From Linderina pennispora (lineage: Eukaryota > Kickxellomycota > Kickxellomycetes > Kickxellales > Kickxellaceae): a stretch of 64,000 bases of DNA. Position numbers and translations under genes: made by a program. Shown here in pieces: positions 11,010 to 21,143 of the stretch. The DNA lies in the NCBI RefSeq assembly GCF_002104995.1, contig NW_024468257.1:558001-622000 (forward strand), written 5' to 3'. The notes beneath the pieces are model-generated. The model was not told where the DNA came from, did no database searches, and saw only the letters and a list, made by a program, of their open reading frames with translations. How positions within the stretch are numbered: the stretch's first letter is position 1; each line of letters begins with the position of its first letter.

Positions 11010-11266
11010 CTTCCACTCTGGGAACTGGTAACAGAATCTGGCCTGGGTCCCGCGCTGTGAGCGAAAAAGCTGGATTAAGACTGAGGGATTGGCAAATCCA
11101 ACGGTTCCACAATTGGCAGGGGTATCCATAGATTTTCAAGTAATCGTTTTATATTCAACCTTCAATGCACAACCACCACTATTCAACAGCTCCACCTCAA
11201 CCTTTTTTTTTGCACCACCAGTCTTCTGCAGCTTATCCGCTTTTAATCCCATTGCGCCTTTGCATT

Positions 11267-11841
11267 ATGAACAACCCTTCTATCAGGATAGGGGTGTTGG
11301 GCGATTTGCACGCCGCCAAGTCCGAGCTCGTCCACAAAATCTGCCACCCACGCTCTGGCCACACTAGCCGCCACCAGCGACTGGGCCGGCCCAACAGTCG
11401 ACATCCTCAGTTTCCACCGACCCAGCGCCAACGCCTGACGCATGGATCGAATTCATCGTGTTCCCCAGCGAGACGAAGCACCCTTTGTCGCGCCAAATGC
11501 TGTACGGCGCACAGATCGACGCAGTCTTCCTCGTCTGTGACTGCACACTGCCGAGGACATTTGTGCACGGCTACAAGTGGATGGAGGAGGCCGTGCAGGT
11601 GCTGGAGGAAGGGGCGGCTGTGCCTGTGGCTGTGATCTTGGGCGGGCCAACGGCCATCGACATAGATGTAGCGGACGCCGTGCAGAAGCTCATTGAGCCC
11701 CTGGTAGATACGTACAAGGCAATTGTGCTGGATTTGTCGGGTTTCACAGGTGCACCGACGCTCGAGCCGAGGCAGCGATCCCAGCTGGGCGCATTTTTTG
11801 AGACTGTTTTACGCAAAAAGTTTCCCACAGCCTCAACATAA
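11267..11841 (+). CDS. RABL3-like small GTPase with degenerate P-loop; frame break
   Basis: The start MNNPSIRIGVLGDLHAAKSE places a P-loop-like GDLHAAKS where Rab-like GTPases have GDSGVGKS; Lys and Ser are kept but the preceding Gly is Ala. Then come TVDIL (switch-like) and, after a one-base frame change near 11400, DAWIEFIVFPSETKH, YGAQIDAVFLVCDCT (the aligned part of the G3/G4 core) and TFVHGYKWMEEAVQVL. This order matches RABL3-type atypical Rabs, which lack C-terminal prenylation Cys, as does this protein. NKxD is not evident. It converges with the F-box/LRR gene, with only 11 bp between the two stops. Confidence 0.5.
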
Positions 11842-11852
11842 AAGCCGTACTA

Positions 11853-12490
11853 TCACATGCATTCAGGCCGGGAAAGGGGCAAAGGCTTAGACTGCTTGGA
11901 GCTGCTGGAGGCGACGGATCCAGATCGGCGTGCTGCCTGGTTCTCCTCGATTTCCTCGCGGCTAATGTATCGGTTTGTGTCGCTGCGGGTCGTCAAGTGG
12001 TTGGTGTCATCGATCCAGCCGGCCTGCACTCGCTGGACAGAAGGGCAGAGGGCCGTTAATATAGCAAGCATCCGGCACTGTGCAAACACCATATTTCCGT
12101 CATACGTGCACCCATCCAAGATAGAGAGCGTTGTGGACAGCGGGTAGTACCGCGTGTAGAGTTCGTCGACAAAGCCCAGACTCGTGTAGATGTTTGGCAG
12201 ATGGTCAGTCATGAACGCTTTCAGCTGCTGGACGCCTTGGCCACAGCTAAGAAGGTAGTCACTGTAAAGATCGGCGCTGGCACTGCTGCTGGCATCCGAG
12301 TCGCTGTCATCATCGCTGTACTCCACGGCCTGTCTCCAGTCCAAGTAGCATTTGCCACGGCACCGTCTGTGAGCAAACGTATTCGTGCGCATCTCTCTTG
12401 TGATATGAATACCGGTACTCAGCTGTCGCAAGTACGGCAACGCGCTGATGAGCTGGAGCGTCTCGCCGAGAGTGAACTTGATTTTCGGCA
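11853..12490 (-). CDS. 3' part of an F-box/LRR-like gene split by the Helitron block
   Basis: About 211 residues in one open frame, with a leucine-rich start (FTLGETLQLISALPYLRQL), a polar Ser/Asp run (SDDDSDSDASSS) and a helical tail. Alone it looks like an orphan whose ATG lies at the Helitron edge. Deleting 12491-34692 joins it, in frame and without residue loss, to the minus-strand frame that ends at 34693 (GPNIIYLN meets MPKIKF). I therefore read it as the C-terminal portion of the 34693-35981 gene. Such leucine-rich proteins are an expanded, poorly understood family in Kickxellomycete fungi. Confidence 0.75.
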
Positions 12491-12640
12491 TCTTTATCTT
12501 TATCTTTACTTCTTTATCTTTACCTATATATAAGATTTATATAAGATTTATATCTTTACCTATATATAAGATTTTATAGTCCAAAAAGTGTCCGACCGTC
12601 CGCTAGAAATTATTTAATTGGTTAAAAAAAAAACAAATTT
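12491..12640 (+). repeat. Helitron-1 5' terminal region with tandem 5'-end copies
   Basis: A TCTTTA microsatellite-like run (12491-12516) is followed by TCTTTACCTATATATAAG at 12517 and again at 12553. The second copy continues into a block (ATAGTCCAAAAAGTGTCCGA at 12577, to about 12630) repeated almost exactly at 31374 in Helitron-2. Confidence 0.75.
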
Positions 12641-15600
12641 TTATAGTTTAACAATGGGTGTATATGCACGTGTTTTGTTAAATATGCATGTGTGACCTGT
12701 TAAACAATCATACAATACCTTACTATACCTGTCAAGTGTCATGACAACAACAAGAGCAACAACAACAACAACAACGACAAGAAAACCTGGTATATATATA
12801 TAAACTTTCTTTTTGTAAACGCTCATACTCTCTCTCTCTCTCTCTACATATTTTTGTGGTTTACTGTGACTTTGTTTTACTGAGATATATACTTATATAT
12901 ATACTCCTCATTTATTCCTTCATTTAAAAGCAATAACGATGGTATTCTATTCTAATAGTACGAATAATGCCTCGGTTTCTGATCGTCGTCGGATTGCTGA
13001 TCGTGCACGACGCCAACGTCAGAGGGCTTTGAGTGCTCAGGGGGACCGCTCCCATGAACTTGAACAGGAAAGATTACGAAGTCGGAGACGACGGGCAATG
13101 CAGAGCAATGAGAGCCGCAATGCTGCTAACAGACGGCGTTCTTCTCAGCGACAGGCTCAGCGTGCTTCTCAACGACAGATTCAGCGTACTGCATCAGGTG
13201 CACATCTGCCGCTTGCATTGCAGGTATCTGGTGCACACACGTTACCTCTCCGACTTGGAAGAATGGATGTGCAGTGCACCAGTTGTAGTGCCTTGCTATG
13301 GACTGCCGAACGAATCCAGCAGTCCTCTATGGCACGTCCAATTTTTCAGATCTGCTGTGCACGTGGAGCTGTAGTGCTTCCAGCTCTGCAACCGCCACCA
13401 GGAATACTACTTCGACTATTGACTGGCACTAACACTGAAGCGCGGCAATTCCAGCGAAATATCCGAATGTATAACTCGGTACTCTCCTTTACCTCAACAG
13501 GTGGAGTAGTTAATGGCGAAGTTAGCAGGCATCATGGTGGTAAGTACCAATATTCTATGTTTTATATTCTATATTCTATATTCTATATTCTATGTTCTAT
13601 GTTCTATGTTCTATGTTCTATGTTCTATGTTCTACGTTCTACGATTGTTTTATGAATAGCTATATAATTGTTGGAATCATCTCCTCTCATCTCAAATCAT
13701 ATTATATTATATCATAGGTGTCTCTAACTTTCGAGTTCGTGGTCAGATGTACCATAGAATTGGATCACTACTTCCAGTATATGGCAACGAGCAGCCGCAG
13801 TATGCACAGCTGTATATTTACGACACTGCCAATGTGCTTGCAAATCGAATGACTGCAATTCCTGGACTTGATGAGAATACTCTGTCTCTCCTCCAGCAGA
13901 TGCTCCATTCAGTTAATCCGTATGCTGCTCGCTTCCGTCAGGTTGCTGAAATTGTCCAGCAGAATCCATCCCCTGAGCTATGCATAGCAATTACAGCAGG
14001 TCGCAATAACGATTCGCGTCGCTACAACTTACCAACAGCGGATGAAGTAGCTGCAATTATACCCGATGGCCAATATACAAACAATGGCCGTGATATCATC
14101 CTACGGACAACTAATGGTACACTACAGCGGATTTCAGAGCTACATGTTGCCTATGCTGCACTGCACTATGTGCTTCTATTCCCACGTGGGGAGGATGGCT
14201 GGCATCCTGACATTCCTATTTCAGGTCATCAGCATACACGCCAAGACAGTATCCAAGCCCAGGATAATGTCTCAGAGATTTCAGAGAATGGTGTTGGAGA
14301 TGAAGCACTCTCTGGAACCCATCGCCAAAGCCGTGTAACTCAGATGGCCTTTTATGCCTACCGGCTTCAGTTTCGTGGTGAGGCAGCTCCAATCCTCCAC
14401 CTAAGTAGGAGGTTATTCCAGCAGTATATTGTCGACGCATATTCCACTATTGAGAGCAACCGCCTACGATGGTATGCAAGAAACCAAGACAATATTCGTG
14501 CTGAAATGTACCAAGGTATGTATTAGTTTCAATCATATATAAAATATAGTAAGAAATGATGCTATTGTTGTTGTTGTTGTTGTTGTTGGTTAATGCACAT
14601 TTAGTATGAATTATTATAATAGTAAGAAACTGCTGCTAACATTATTAATCAAATATATTTATCTATATATAGGCCTTCAAGATGCTGTCCAGCTATCTGA
14701 AGCCGATATGGTTGGTGCTAACCTTGGTCGTAGAGTGATATTGCCATCCTCATATACTGCTGGTCCCCGCCATATGTATCAGCTCTATCAAGATGCAATG
14801 GCTATTGTGAGGACATTTGGCCCCCCTGACCTATTTATTACCTTCACCTGCAACCCCCGTTGGCAGGAGGTACAGGCCGAATTACTCCCTGGACAATCTG
14901 CTGCTGATCGCCCAGATCTAACAGTTCGTGTCTTCAATATCAAGCTGAAGGAACTGATTAAAGATCTAACGAAGAGGCATGTTTTTGGTCAGGTTGCTGG
15001 TCATATTTACACTGTTGAGTTTCAGAAGCGAGGGTTGCCCCATACACATATTCTGCTTATTCTGGACAGTGAGTCAAAGCACCGAATTATCACAGAAATC
15101 GACCGAGTGGTATGTGCTGAGCTTCCTAATGAACAGCAGAATATGCAGCTCTTTAGAGTTATTGCCACTTCAATGATGCATGGGCCATGCGGGCCACTAA
15201 ACCCACAGGCACCATGTGTAAGAGAAGGCAACTGCACAAAGCGCTACCCAAGATTCTTTTCAGAGGCCACACAAATCACCAATAATGGCTACCCGATTTA
15301 TCGACGGCGTGAGGATGGGCAGTTTGCTTCTATAAGAGGAATGCAGCTTGATAACCGATGGGTTATACCTTATAACCCTTATCTAGCTGCAAAGTATGAG
15401 GCACATATTAATGTTGAGGTGTGCTCCTCAATCACTGCTGTCAAGTACCTTTTCAAATATGTGTACAAGGGCCATGATCGTGCAGCTCTCCATATAACAA
15501 GGGCAAGGACAACTGATACAACAAATACTGCAGTTGAGAATGAGATCCAGAGCTATGTTGATGGCCGCTATATCTCTACTTCTGAGGCAATCTGGCGAAT

Positions 15601-16974
15601 TTTTGCATTCCGCCTACATGAGGAGAAGCCCGATATTCAACGACTTCAAGTCCATTTACCAGGGGAGCAAATGGTTCTCTTTCATGATGGTGAGCTTATT
15701 TCTGAAGTTGTTAACCAGCAGCACCTTGCACATACTACACTCACACAGTGGTTTGCTTATAATGCTGCCCACCCAGAGGCCCGTGCATATACATATGCTG
15801 AATACCCACAGCATTTTGTCTGGAATCACCAACAGCGTGTCTGGAAGCCAAGGCAGAGAGGTAATACAATTGGGCATATCTACTTTGTTTCTCCTAGAGC
15901 TGGAGAACGATTCTACCTCTGAATGCTACTCAATGTAGTTCATGGTGCAATATCATTTGAAAATCTCAGGACTATCAATGGTGTTGTTTATCGAACATTT
16001 AGAGAAGCCTATATAGCACTTAGCCTGCTTGAAGATAACTGCGAATGGGCTAGGTGCTTAGATGAAGCTGCACAAGTCCAGATTGGTCACCAACTCCGAT
16101 ATTTATTTGCCACTATTCTTGCTCAAGAAAACCCAGTAAACCCATACGCACTGTGGATACAGCACCAGACAAGCCTAATTGATGATCTATTATATAGAGC
16201 CCTCATGCATACAGCTAATCAGGAAGCCGCTGAGCAATCTGCTATTAACAGTGCCCTTAGGGAGATTAACTCTATTCTTCTCCACTCTGGGCGCTCACTT
16301 AGTGACTATCCTGGCATGCCAGTTCCAATACCAGAACATGCAAATGGTGATAGTACTGAAAACTATTTAATTAGTGAGCAGCTATCATTTAATCAATCTG
16401 AGCTTGCTGATTGCACTGAACAGATGCTTCGTATGGCTAATACTGAGCAGTTAGCAGCCTATAATACCATTATGTCTGCTGTAGAAGGGTTAGCTAATAC
16501 TACAGCAACATTTTTCTTCCTTGATGGCCCTGGAGGAAGTGGCAAAACATTCCTGTATAAGCTTCTCCTTGCTCATATTCGGAGCCAAGGCTATATTGCC
16601 TTAGCAACTGCCTCCTCTGGCATTGCTGCTATGCTTCTCTCTGGTGGTCGAACTGCTCACTCTACATTTAAGATACCTCTAATTGTAGATAGTACTTCAA
16701 CATGCAATATCTCCCTTGGCACTAACTTGGCATCATTGCTCCAGGCCACAAGGCTGATTATTTGGGATGAGGCACCAATGATGCATCGTCATACATTTGA
16801 GGCCCTTGATCGCACACTGCGGGATATAATGTGCTCTGCTGATCCAGCCCTTAAGCATCAGCCTTTTGGAGGTAAGGTAGTAGTAGCTGGTGGCGATTTC
16901 CGCCAAATTCTCCCTGTCATTCCAAAGGGAAATAGAGCTCAAACTGTTGATGCAGCTCTTTGCCGATCTCCATT

Positions 16975-17370
16975 GGAGGTCATTCACAATCACTAAACTA
17001 AGTAAAAAATAATTAGAAATTGTAAAACTTTTTGTTCTTTTGTTTTTTTTGAACTTCTCCGAAACCCCCTTCGGCATCCTGAAAAATTTCAGTTGATACA
17101 CAATTAATATGCTTCTACTGAGATACAGGCTGGGTCACAAGAAATCAACTGAAATTTTTCAGGATGCCGAAGGGGGTTTCGGAGAAGCGTCTATTCTTAT
17201 ATTTTTGTTTATTTGTTAATCTAGTTGCTAAAATCTTTTTGGCCATCACTAAACATTCTGATTTTTAAAATATTTTTCAACTGCTAGTAATTGATTTGTT
17301 ATTTAATACTTGGTTATTCTGATACAAGATATTAAGTTTCTTTAAACTTTCTTATTTGTGAATGGCCTCC
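16975..17370 (+). repeat. Left terminal module M of copy A (fold-back, 396 bp)
   Basis: It is bounded by GGAGGTCATTCACAA and its near inverse TTGTGAATGGCCTCC. The core is an inverted repeat with roughly 44-nt arms (17053-17096 and 17144-17187, containing CCCCCTTCGGCATCCTGAAA) around a spacer of about 47 nt. It is repeated in the same orientation at 29805-30200. The ORF1 ATG (17362) lies inside its last 9 bases. Confidence 0.9.
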
Positions 17371-19006
17371 TTAAGAGTACATCTTAACTCCCTTTTGGGA
17401 CTTGAGTTGAAGAATAGAGATAATATGCCTGATATATCTGATGCAAGATATACTAGTAATGGCATCGAACAGCAAGGATTTGTTCAGCAATCTGATATCT
17501 TTATGGATTCATGTGTTGTTGAGATTCCTGACTCATATACTCTAATGGATCAACTTCATAATATCACTCCTTTTGATAGATTGCATAGAGTATTTGGTGA
17601 TGGTTATAGTTTTAAATACATAAGATGCAGCACAAGTGTGACAAATGGTAATGTCTCTGTGTATAAAGTATCTGCTCCAAATGTTGCAATAGCTGATCCT
17701 GCACTAACTGATATCTTTCTTAGGATGCATCAAGAACATGTATTTCTTCAAAACTATGATATTACAATGGATTGTCTAAATATTTCTTCTAGAGCTATTG
17801 TTAAGGAATTTCTTCTTGATAATGGAATCAGTAGCAAAGATATTCTTGATGATGAAAATAAAGTTGGAGCAAACTGTATTAGCTGGTTTACTGAAGAAGA
17901 TGAGATAAGAATAAGGAACAAGTTGTATAATAAATTTGTTCAACTCTTAGAAAGTGGTGAAGTTCGCAATCAACTTACTTCTAAGCTATCAGAGCTAGTG
18001 ATGCCAACTTCTCAACAGTTTGGTGAAACACTTGTTGCTTGTAGGAATGAAGGATTAATGAGACTTGAGCTTACTGTTCACTCTCCTGAGTTGAAGGAAG
18101 TAGAATGGAACACAAACTTAATTGTCAATACTCTTGAGTTTCTTCATAACTGCAGGACATTTGCAACATCTTATAAAAAGCAATGGATGGCACTAGTTGA
18201 TCAGATTCATAACAAACATACATTGTGTATTTACTTCCATAAAGAACATTCTCTTGGTTACTGCCATTGGTTCAATAAAACAACTAAGAAGAAACAAGGA
18301 ATAGCTAAAAAGTTGAAAAAGAATGAGGATATGATGACTGTTGTTTCTAATCTTACATTCAATGGATACCCAACTGTTCTTCTTACATATGCTACTAGTA
18401 GTGGTCCTCTTGAATCTGAAGTTGTTCTGAGAAGAGATATCACAAACATCACTATTGTTCCTAGTCAGAGAAACTCCTTCTGGCCAGTTGCTTCAAGAGA
18501 AAGACAACAACATACATTTGCTGAAATGGGACTTATTAACTATCGTGGAATACATATTGATTGGTTAACAGCTCAGCAAGCAAGAGAGAAAGTTAGACTT
18601 TCAACTCTCTCAATTGTTAGTGATAATACTGATGGTTTAGGAATAGATGACCTTCTTGCAGATATTAGCAATATTGAACTTGATGACCTAGAACCTACAT
18701 ATTTAAGAGAAAATACTGATCTCAAGCCAGCTAGATATAAAGTTGCTTACAACATACTTCATGTTGGTGATGAGTTCTTAGTTAGTTATTACTTCCTATA
18801 TACTTTTAGAGGATTACCTTTCTACTATCTAGATATTTCTATGATTCACAATGAAATAGTTAGTAGCACTCATACTACTTATCAAAGTACTGGTAAGTAG
18901 TCCATTTGGTGAATGTATTGCTTCTGTTATTGGCCAACCAAATCAAGAAGTAGTGCTTAAAGTAACTAGAATTCATAATCGTATTATCCATACTGAGAGA
19001 ATCTAG
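17362..19006 (+). CDS. Copy A ORF1: large transposon protein, replication-initiator-like motifs
   Basis: About 547 residues; an extra base near 18880 moves the frame, and the true end is TAG at 19004-19006. Function is not known to me. Across the three copies the most conserved block is residues 125-245: YDITMDC (D133), CISWFT, KLYNKF (Y189), QLLESGEVR, RLELTVH (R234). The order D-I-T-x-D, [RK]xYNK, RxEL resembles rolling-circle replication initiators of plasmids and phages, but I see no clear HUH pair, so this is a hypothesis. A later block reads QWMALVD and YCHWFN. It starts within the terminal module and converges on ORF2, the stops being 2 bp apart. Confidence 0.6.
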
Positions 19007-19008
19007 TT

Positions 19009-19248
19009 TTAAAATGGGCAGTTGGCAACCATTACTTCCATATCTGCACAACTGTAGTTGCATACATCAAACACATGCTTAATACTAACACCCCTATCTT
19101 CTGAAACATTCTTAATCCATGCTCTGATGTACACTGTTAATTTTCTGCTCATATTGAAATTTCTGCTAAGTAGTTGGACTAGCTTTTCTCTCTCTTCCTC
19201 ATCTAGCTCAGAAAGTTGAGTGTTGAAGAACTTATAGAATGGGCCCAT
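19009..19248 (-). CDS. Copy A ORF2: 79-aa helical protein
   Basis: A small acidic protein (MGPFYKFFNTQLSELDEEER...) with mostly helical composition. It has a 79-residue counterpart in copies B and C sharing the FF..QL.E...EER, FNMS and V.HV.DVC positions. An upstream in-frame ATG at 19263 exists, but the conserved start is at 19248. It is opposite in strand to ORF1 and ORF3, ends in the TTTTAAAA octamer shared with ORF1, and is divergent from ORF3 with 43 bp between start codons. It may be an accessory or DNA-binding factor; unknown. Confidence 0.6.
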   Translation of the reverse strand: MGPFYKFFNTQLSELDEEEREKLVQLLSRNFNMSRKLTVYIRAWIKNVSEDRGVSIKHVFDVCNYSCADMEVMVANCPF

Positions 19249-19291
19249 TATAATAAATGACAACTTTTAAATTTATTAGTACATCGCACAG

Positions 19292-20521
19292 ATGAATCAT
19301 CAATTACAAGAACTCAGAGAAAAGGAATATCATAAGCTCTACACAAATAAGTGGAAATTTCTGAATGATGACTGGGTAGTTCTTAAGCATACAAAATATC
19401 ACAGAAGTGAAGTTCGTGAAGTAAGAGAAATCAAACTTATAAAAGATACACTTCTTAAACATCTAGGGATGATTCCTGTTTTCTTCTTTCTGAATGTTTT
19501 ATTTGGCTGCACTCATTATCCATGTCCTTACAGAAGTATAGAAAAAGGATTGCTTATCTTATACCAACTTGTAGAAGGATTGTCAATCAATGAAATGGAA
19601 AGATTCCTTCCAAGAAGTAGCTATCAAGTTATTCACAATATGTTCTACATTTCAGAAATGCAAGATTTGAATAAGAAGCTGACATTCTATCTGCAAACAA
19701 TGTTTTCTACTCCAGAGCTACGACTACTTGCAGCAAAGATGCAGAATCCTCATGGGTTTAAACATATAACACTAATGTTAGATGGCCATGATTCAAGAGC
19801 TCTACACAATGGTGCATACAAACCAGGACTTTATTCCTTCAAGTTGAAGAAGTCAGGATATCGTACACAAGTTTGCATTGATATAAATGGAATGGTTCTA
19901 CTTGTTTCACCAACAGAAGACTGTAGAGATAATCCAGATTCAAGAATGATTAAAAACATGGGATTATTAAAGAGGATATCCCCTATAGATTGTATTGTGC
20001 TTGATGGTGGCTATCCACAGAGTGTTCTTCAAGAGATGACAGAGGAAGAAGAGCAGGAGGACTTTGGAATGCATAACTTTTGTTTGCCAATTAGAAAGCA
20101 GAGAGGGGTAAACTTACTAGAAGCAGAAGTAGAGTACAATTCCCATCTTGGATCATTCCGTTCAATGGTAGAAAACACATTTGGAGAACTAGGAACAACA
20201 TTCAAAAGGTTGTCAAATAAGGAGATTGTTCGAGTAAAGAATAAGAATGTTTACAATGTGCAAATGAAACTGTGCTGTGTATTATATAATATGAAGAAAA
20301 TACTAGCCAACAGTGATGTACAAGTAGAACATCATCATACTCTCTGGGTTATGACAAACTTTGACTATCCTGAATCACACAATGAAAGATCAACACAAAT
20401 GGAACCAACATATACTTTACCTCAAAAGGTTGAGTTTGAAGCATCAATGGTTGAACTACAAAATAGATTTCTACAATCTAAAATTGATGACAACTATGAC
20501 TGCTTTGTAGATATGGGGTAA
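19292..20521 (+). CDS. Copy A ORF3: DDE transposase, 409 aa, intact
   Basis: An uninterrupted frame. The catalytic triad is readable: D164 in LMLDGHDS, D238 in VLDGGYPQS and E294 in SMVENTFGELG. A DDE_Tnp_4-like context surrounds it (FKLKKSGYRTQVCIDINGM and FKRLSN). An N-terminal helical domain (MNHQLQELREKE; GMIPVFFFLNVLFG; GLSINEMERFLPRSSYQVI) looks like a helix-turn-helix. Family knowledge: such enzymes cut and join transposon ends. All three catalytic acids are present, so this copy could be active. TTTTAAAA follows 26 bp after the stop. Confidence 0.85.
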   Translation: MNHQLQELREKEYHKLYTNKWKFLNDDWVVLKHTKYHRSEVREVREIKLIKDTLLKHLGMIPVFFFLNVLFGCTHYPCPYRSIEKGLLILYQLVEGLSINEMERFLPRSSYQVIHNMFYISEMQDLNKKLTFYLQTMFSTPELRLLAAKMQNPHGFKHITLMLDGHDSRALHNGAYKPGLYSFKLKKSGYRTQVCIDINGMVLLVSPTEDCRDNPDSRMIKNMGLLKRISPIDCIVLDGGYPQSVLQEMTEEEEQEDFGMHNFCLPIRKQRGVNLLEAEVEYNSHLGSFRSMVENTFGELGTTFKRLSNKEIVRVKNKNVYNVQMKLCCVLYNMKKILANSDVQVEHHHTLWVMTNFDYPESHNERSTQMEPTYTLPQKVEFEASMVELQNRFLQSKIDDNYDCFVDMG

Positions 20522-20586
20522 TAACAGATATGATGCTAGCTACTTGATTTTAAAATAGCTAGTTCTTATCAATATTATTCAATATA

Positions 20587-20725
20587 GAGGGTATTCATAA
20601 CTGCTAAATTTAGTAAAAGATAGTTAGAACTTTTAAAACTTTATTATCTAATGCACATTCTACTCCTTCTCTTGTAATTCTTATAATTGATTGTTCATGG
20701 GTGGTAAGATAAGATAGACAACTCT
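20587..20725 (-). pseudogene. Relic copy D, part 1: module fragment and antisense ORF3 start
   Basis: 20587-20648 resembles the M module start (GAGGGTATTCATAACTGCTA against GGAGGTCATTCACAATCACT, then a shared GTAAAA...TTAGAA tract). 20651-20700 resembles the antisense start of ORF3 (CACATTCTACTCCTTCTCTT; ATG as CAT near 20696). It is directly followed by copy B and is the left remnant of an older copy. Confidence 0.5.
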
Positions 20726-21082
20726 GGAGGTCATTCAGAGATAGTTATCTGCACAACAATTATTTGTGCATATTGAAACTATTGGCAATTTCAGTGAAAT
20801 AAAAATTTCACCCAAACCACCATCGGCATCTTGGAAAAGTTTCAGTGAACATAATTTCAACCAGAAAGAAAAACTTTGCATATTTGGGGTTAATTATCAT
20901 TGGGCAACAAAAGTCAATATCTCAATAGATGTGGCTAAGCAACCACAAGGAAATTATGTTCACTGAAACTTTTCCAAGATGCCGATGGCGGTTTGGGTGA
21001 AATTTTTATTTCACTGAAATTGCCAATAGTTTCAATATGCACAAATAATTGTTGTGCAGATAACTATCTCTGAATGACCTCC
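20726..21082 (-). repeat. Terminal module N of copy B (357-bp fold-back)
   Basis: Nearly a single giant hairpin. The arms of about 125 bp run from GGAGGTCATTCAGAGATAG inward to TTTCAGTGAACATAATTTC and back, around a loop of about 110 bp. The inner arm has CCATCGGCATCTTGGAAAAG, homologous to the arm of module M. It is repeated in part as module Q at 28445. Confidence 0.85.
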
Positions 21083-21143
21083 TTATTGAAGCATTTTCTA
21101 TCAATGCAAAATTCTTACTGAAAATTCTTATTTTAAAAGATGT

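Noticed and set aside
12640-12840. Minus-strand ORF with a poly-Val stretch and a CT microsatellite
   Set aside because: It arises from CAA and CT simple repeats in the Helitron 5' region. No gene features.
13550-13640. Tandem TATTCTATGT repeat as a possible regulatory or coding repeat
   Set aside because: It lies in the first intron of the Helitron Rep gene and is ordinary slippage repeat.
17053-17187. CRISPR-like or rho-independent terminator-like hairpins
   Set aside because: The palindromes are single large fold-backs tied to transposon ends in a eukaryotic context. There is no array of spaced repeats.
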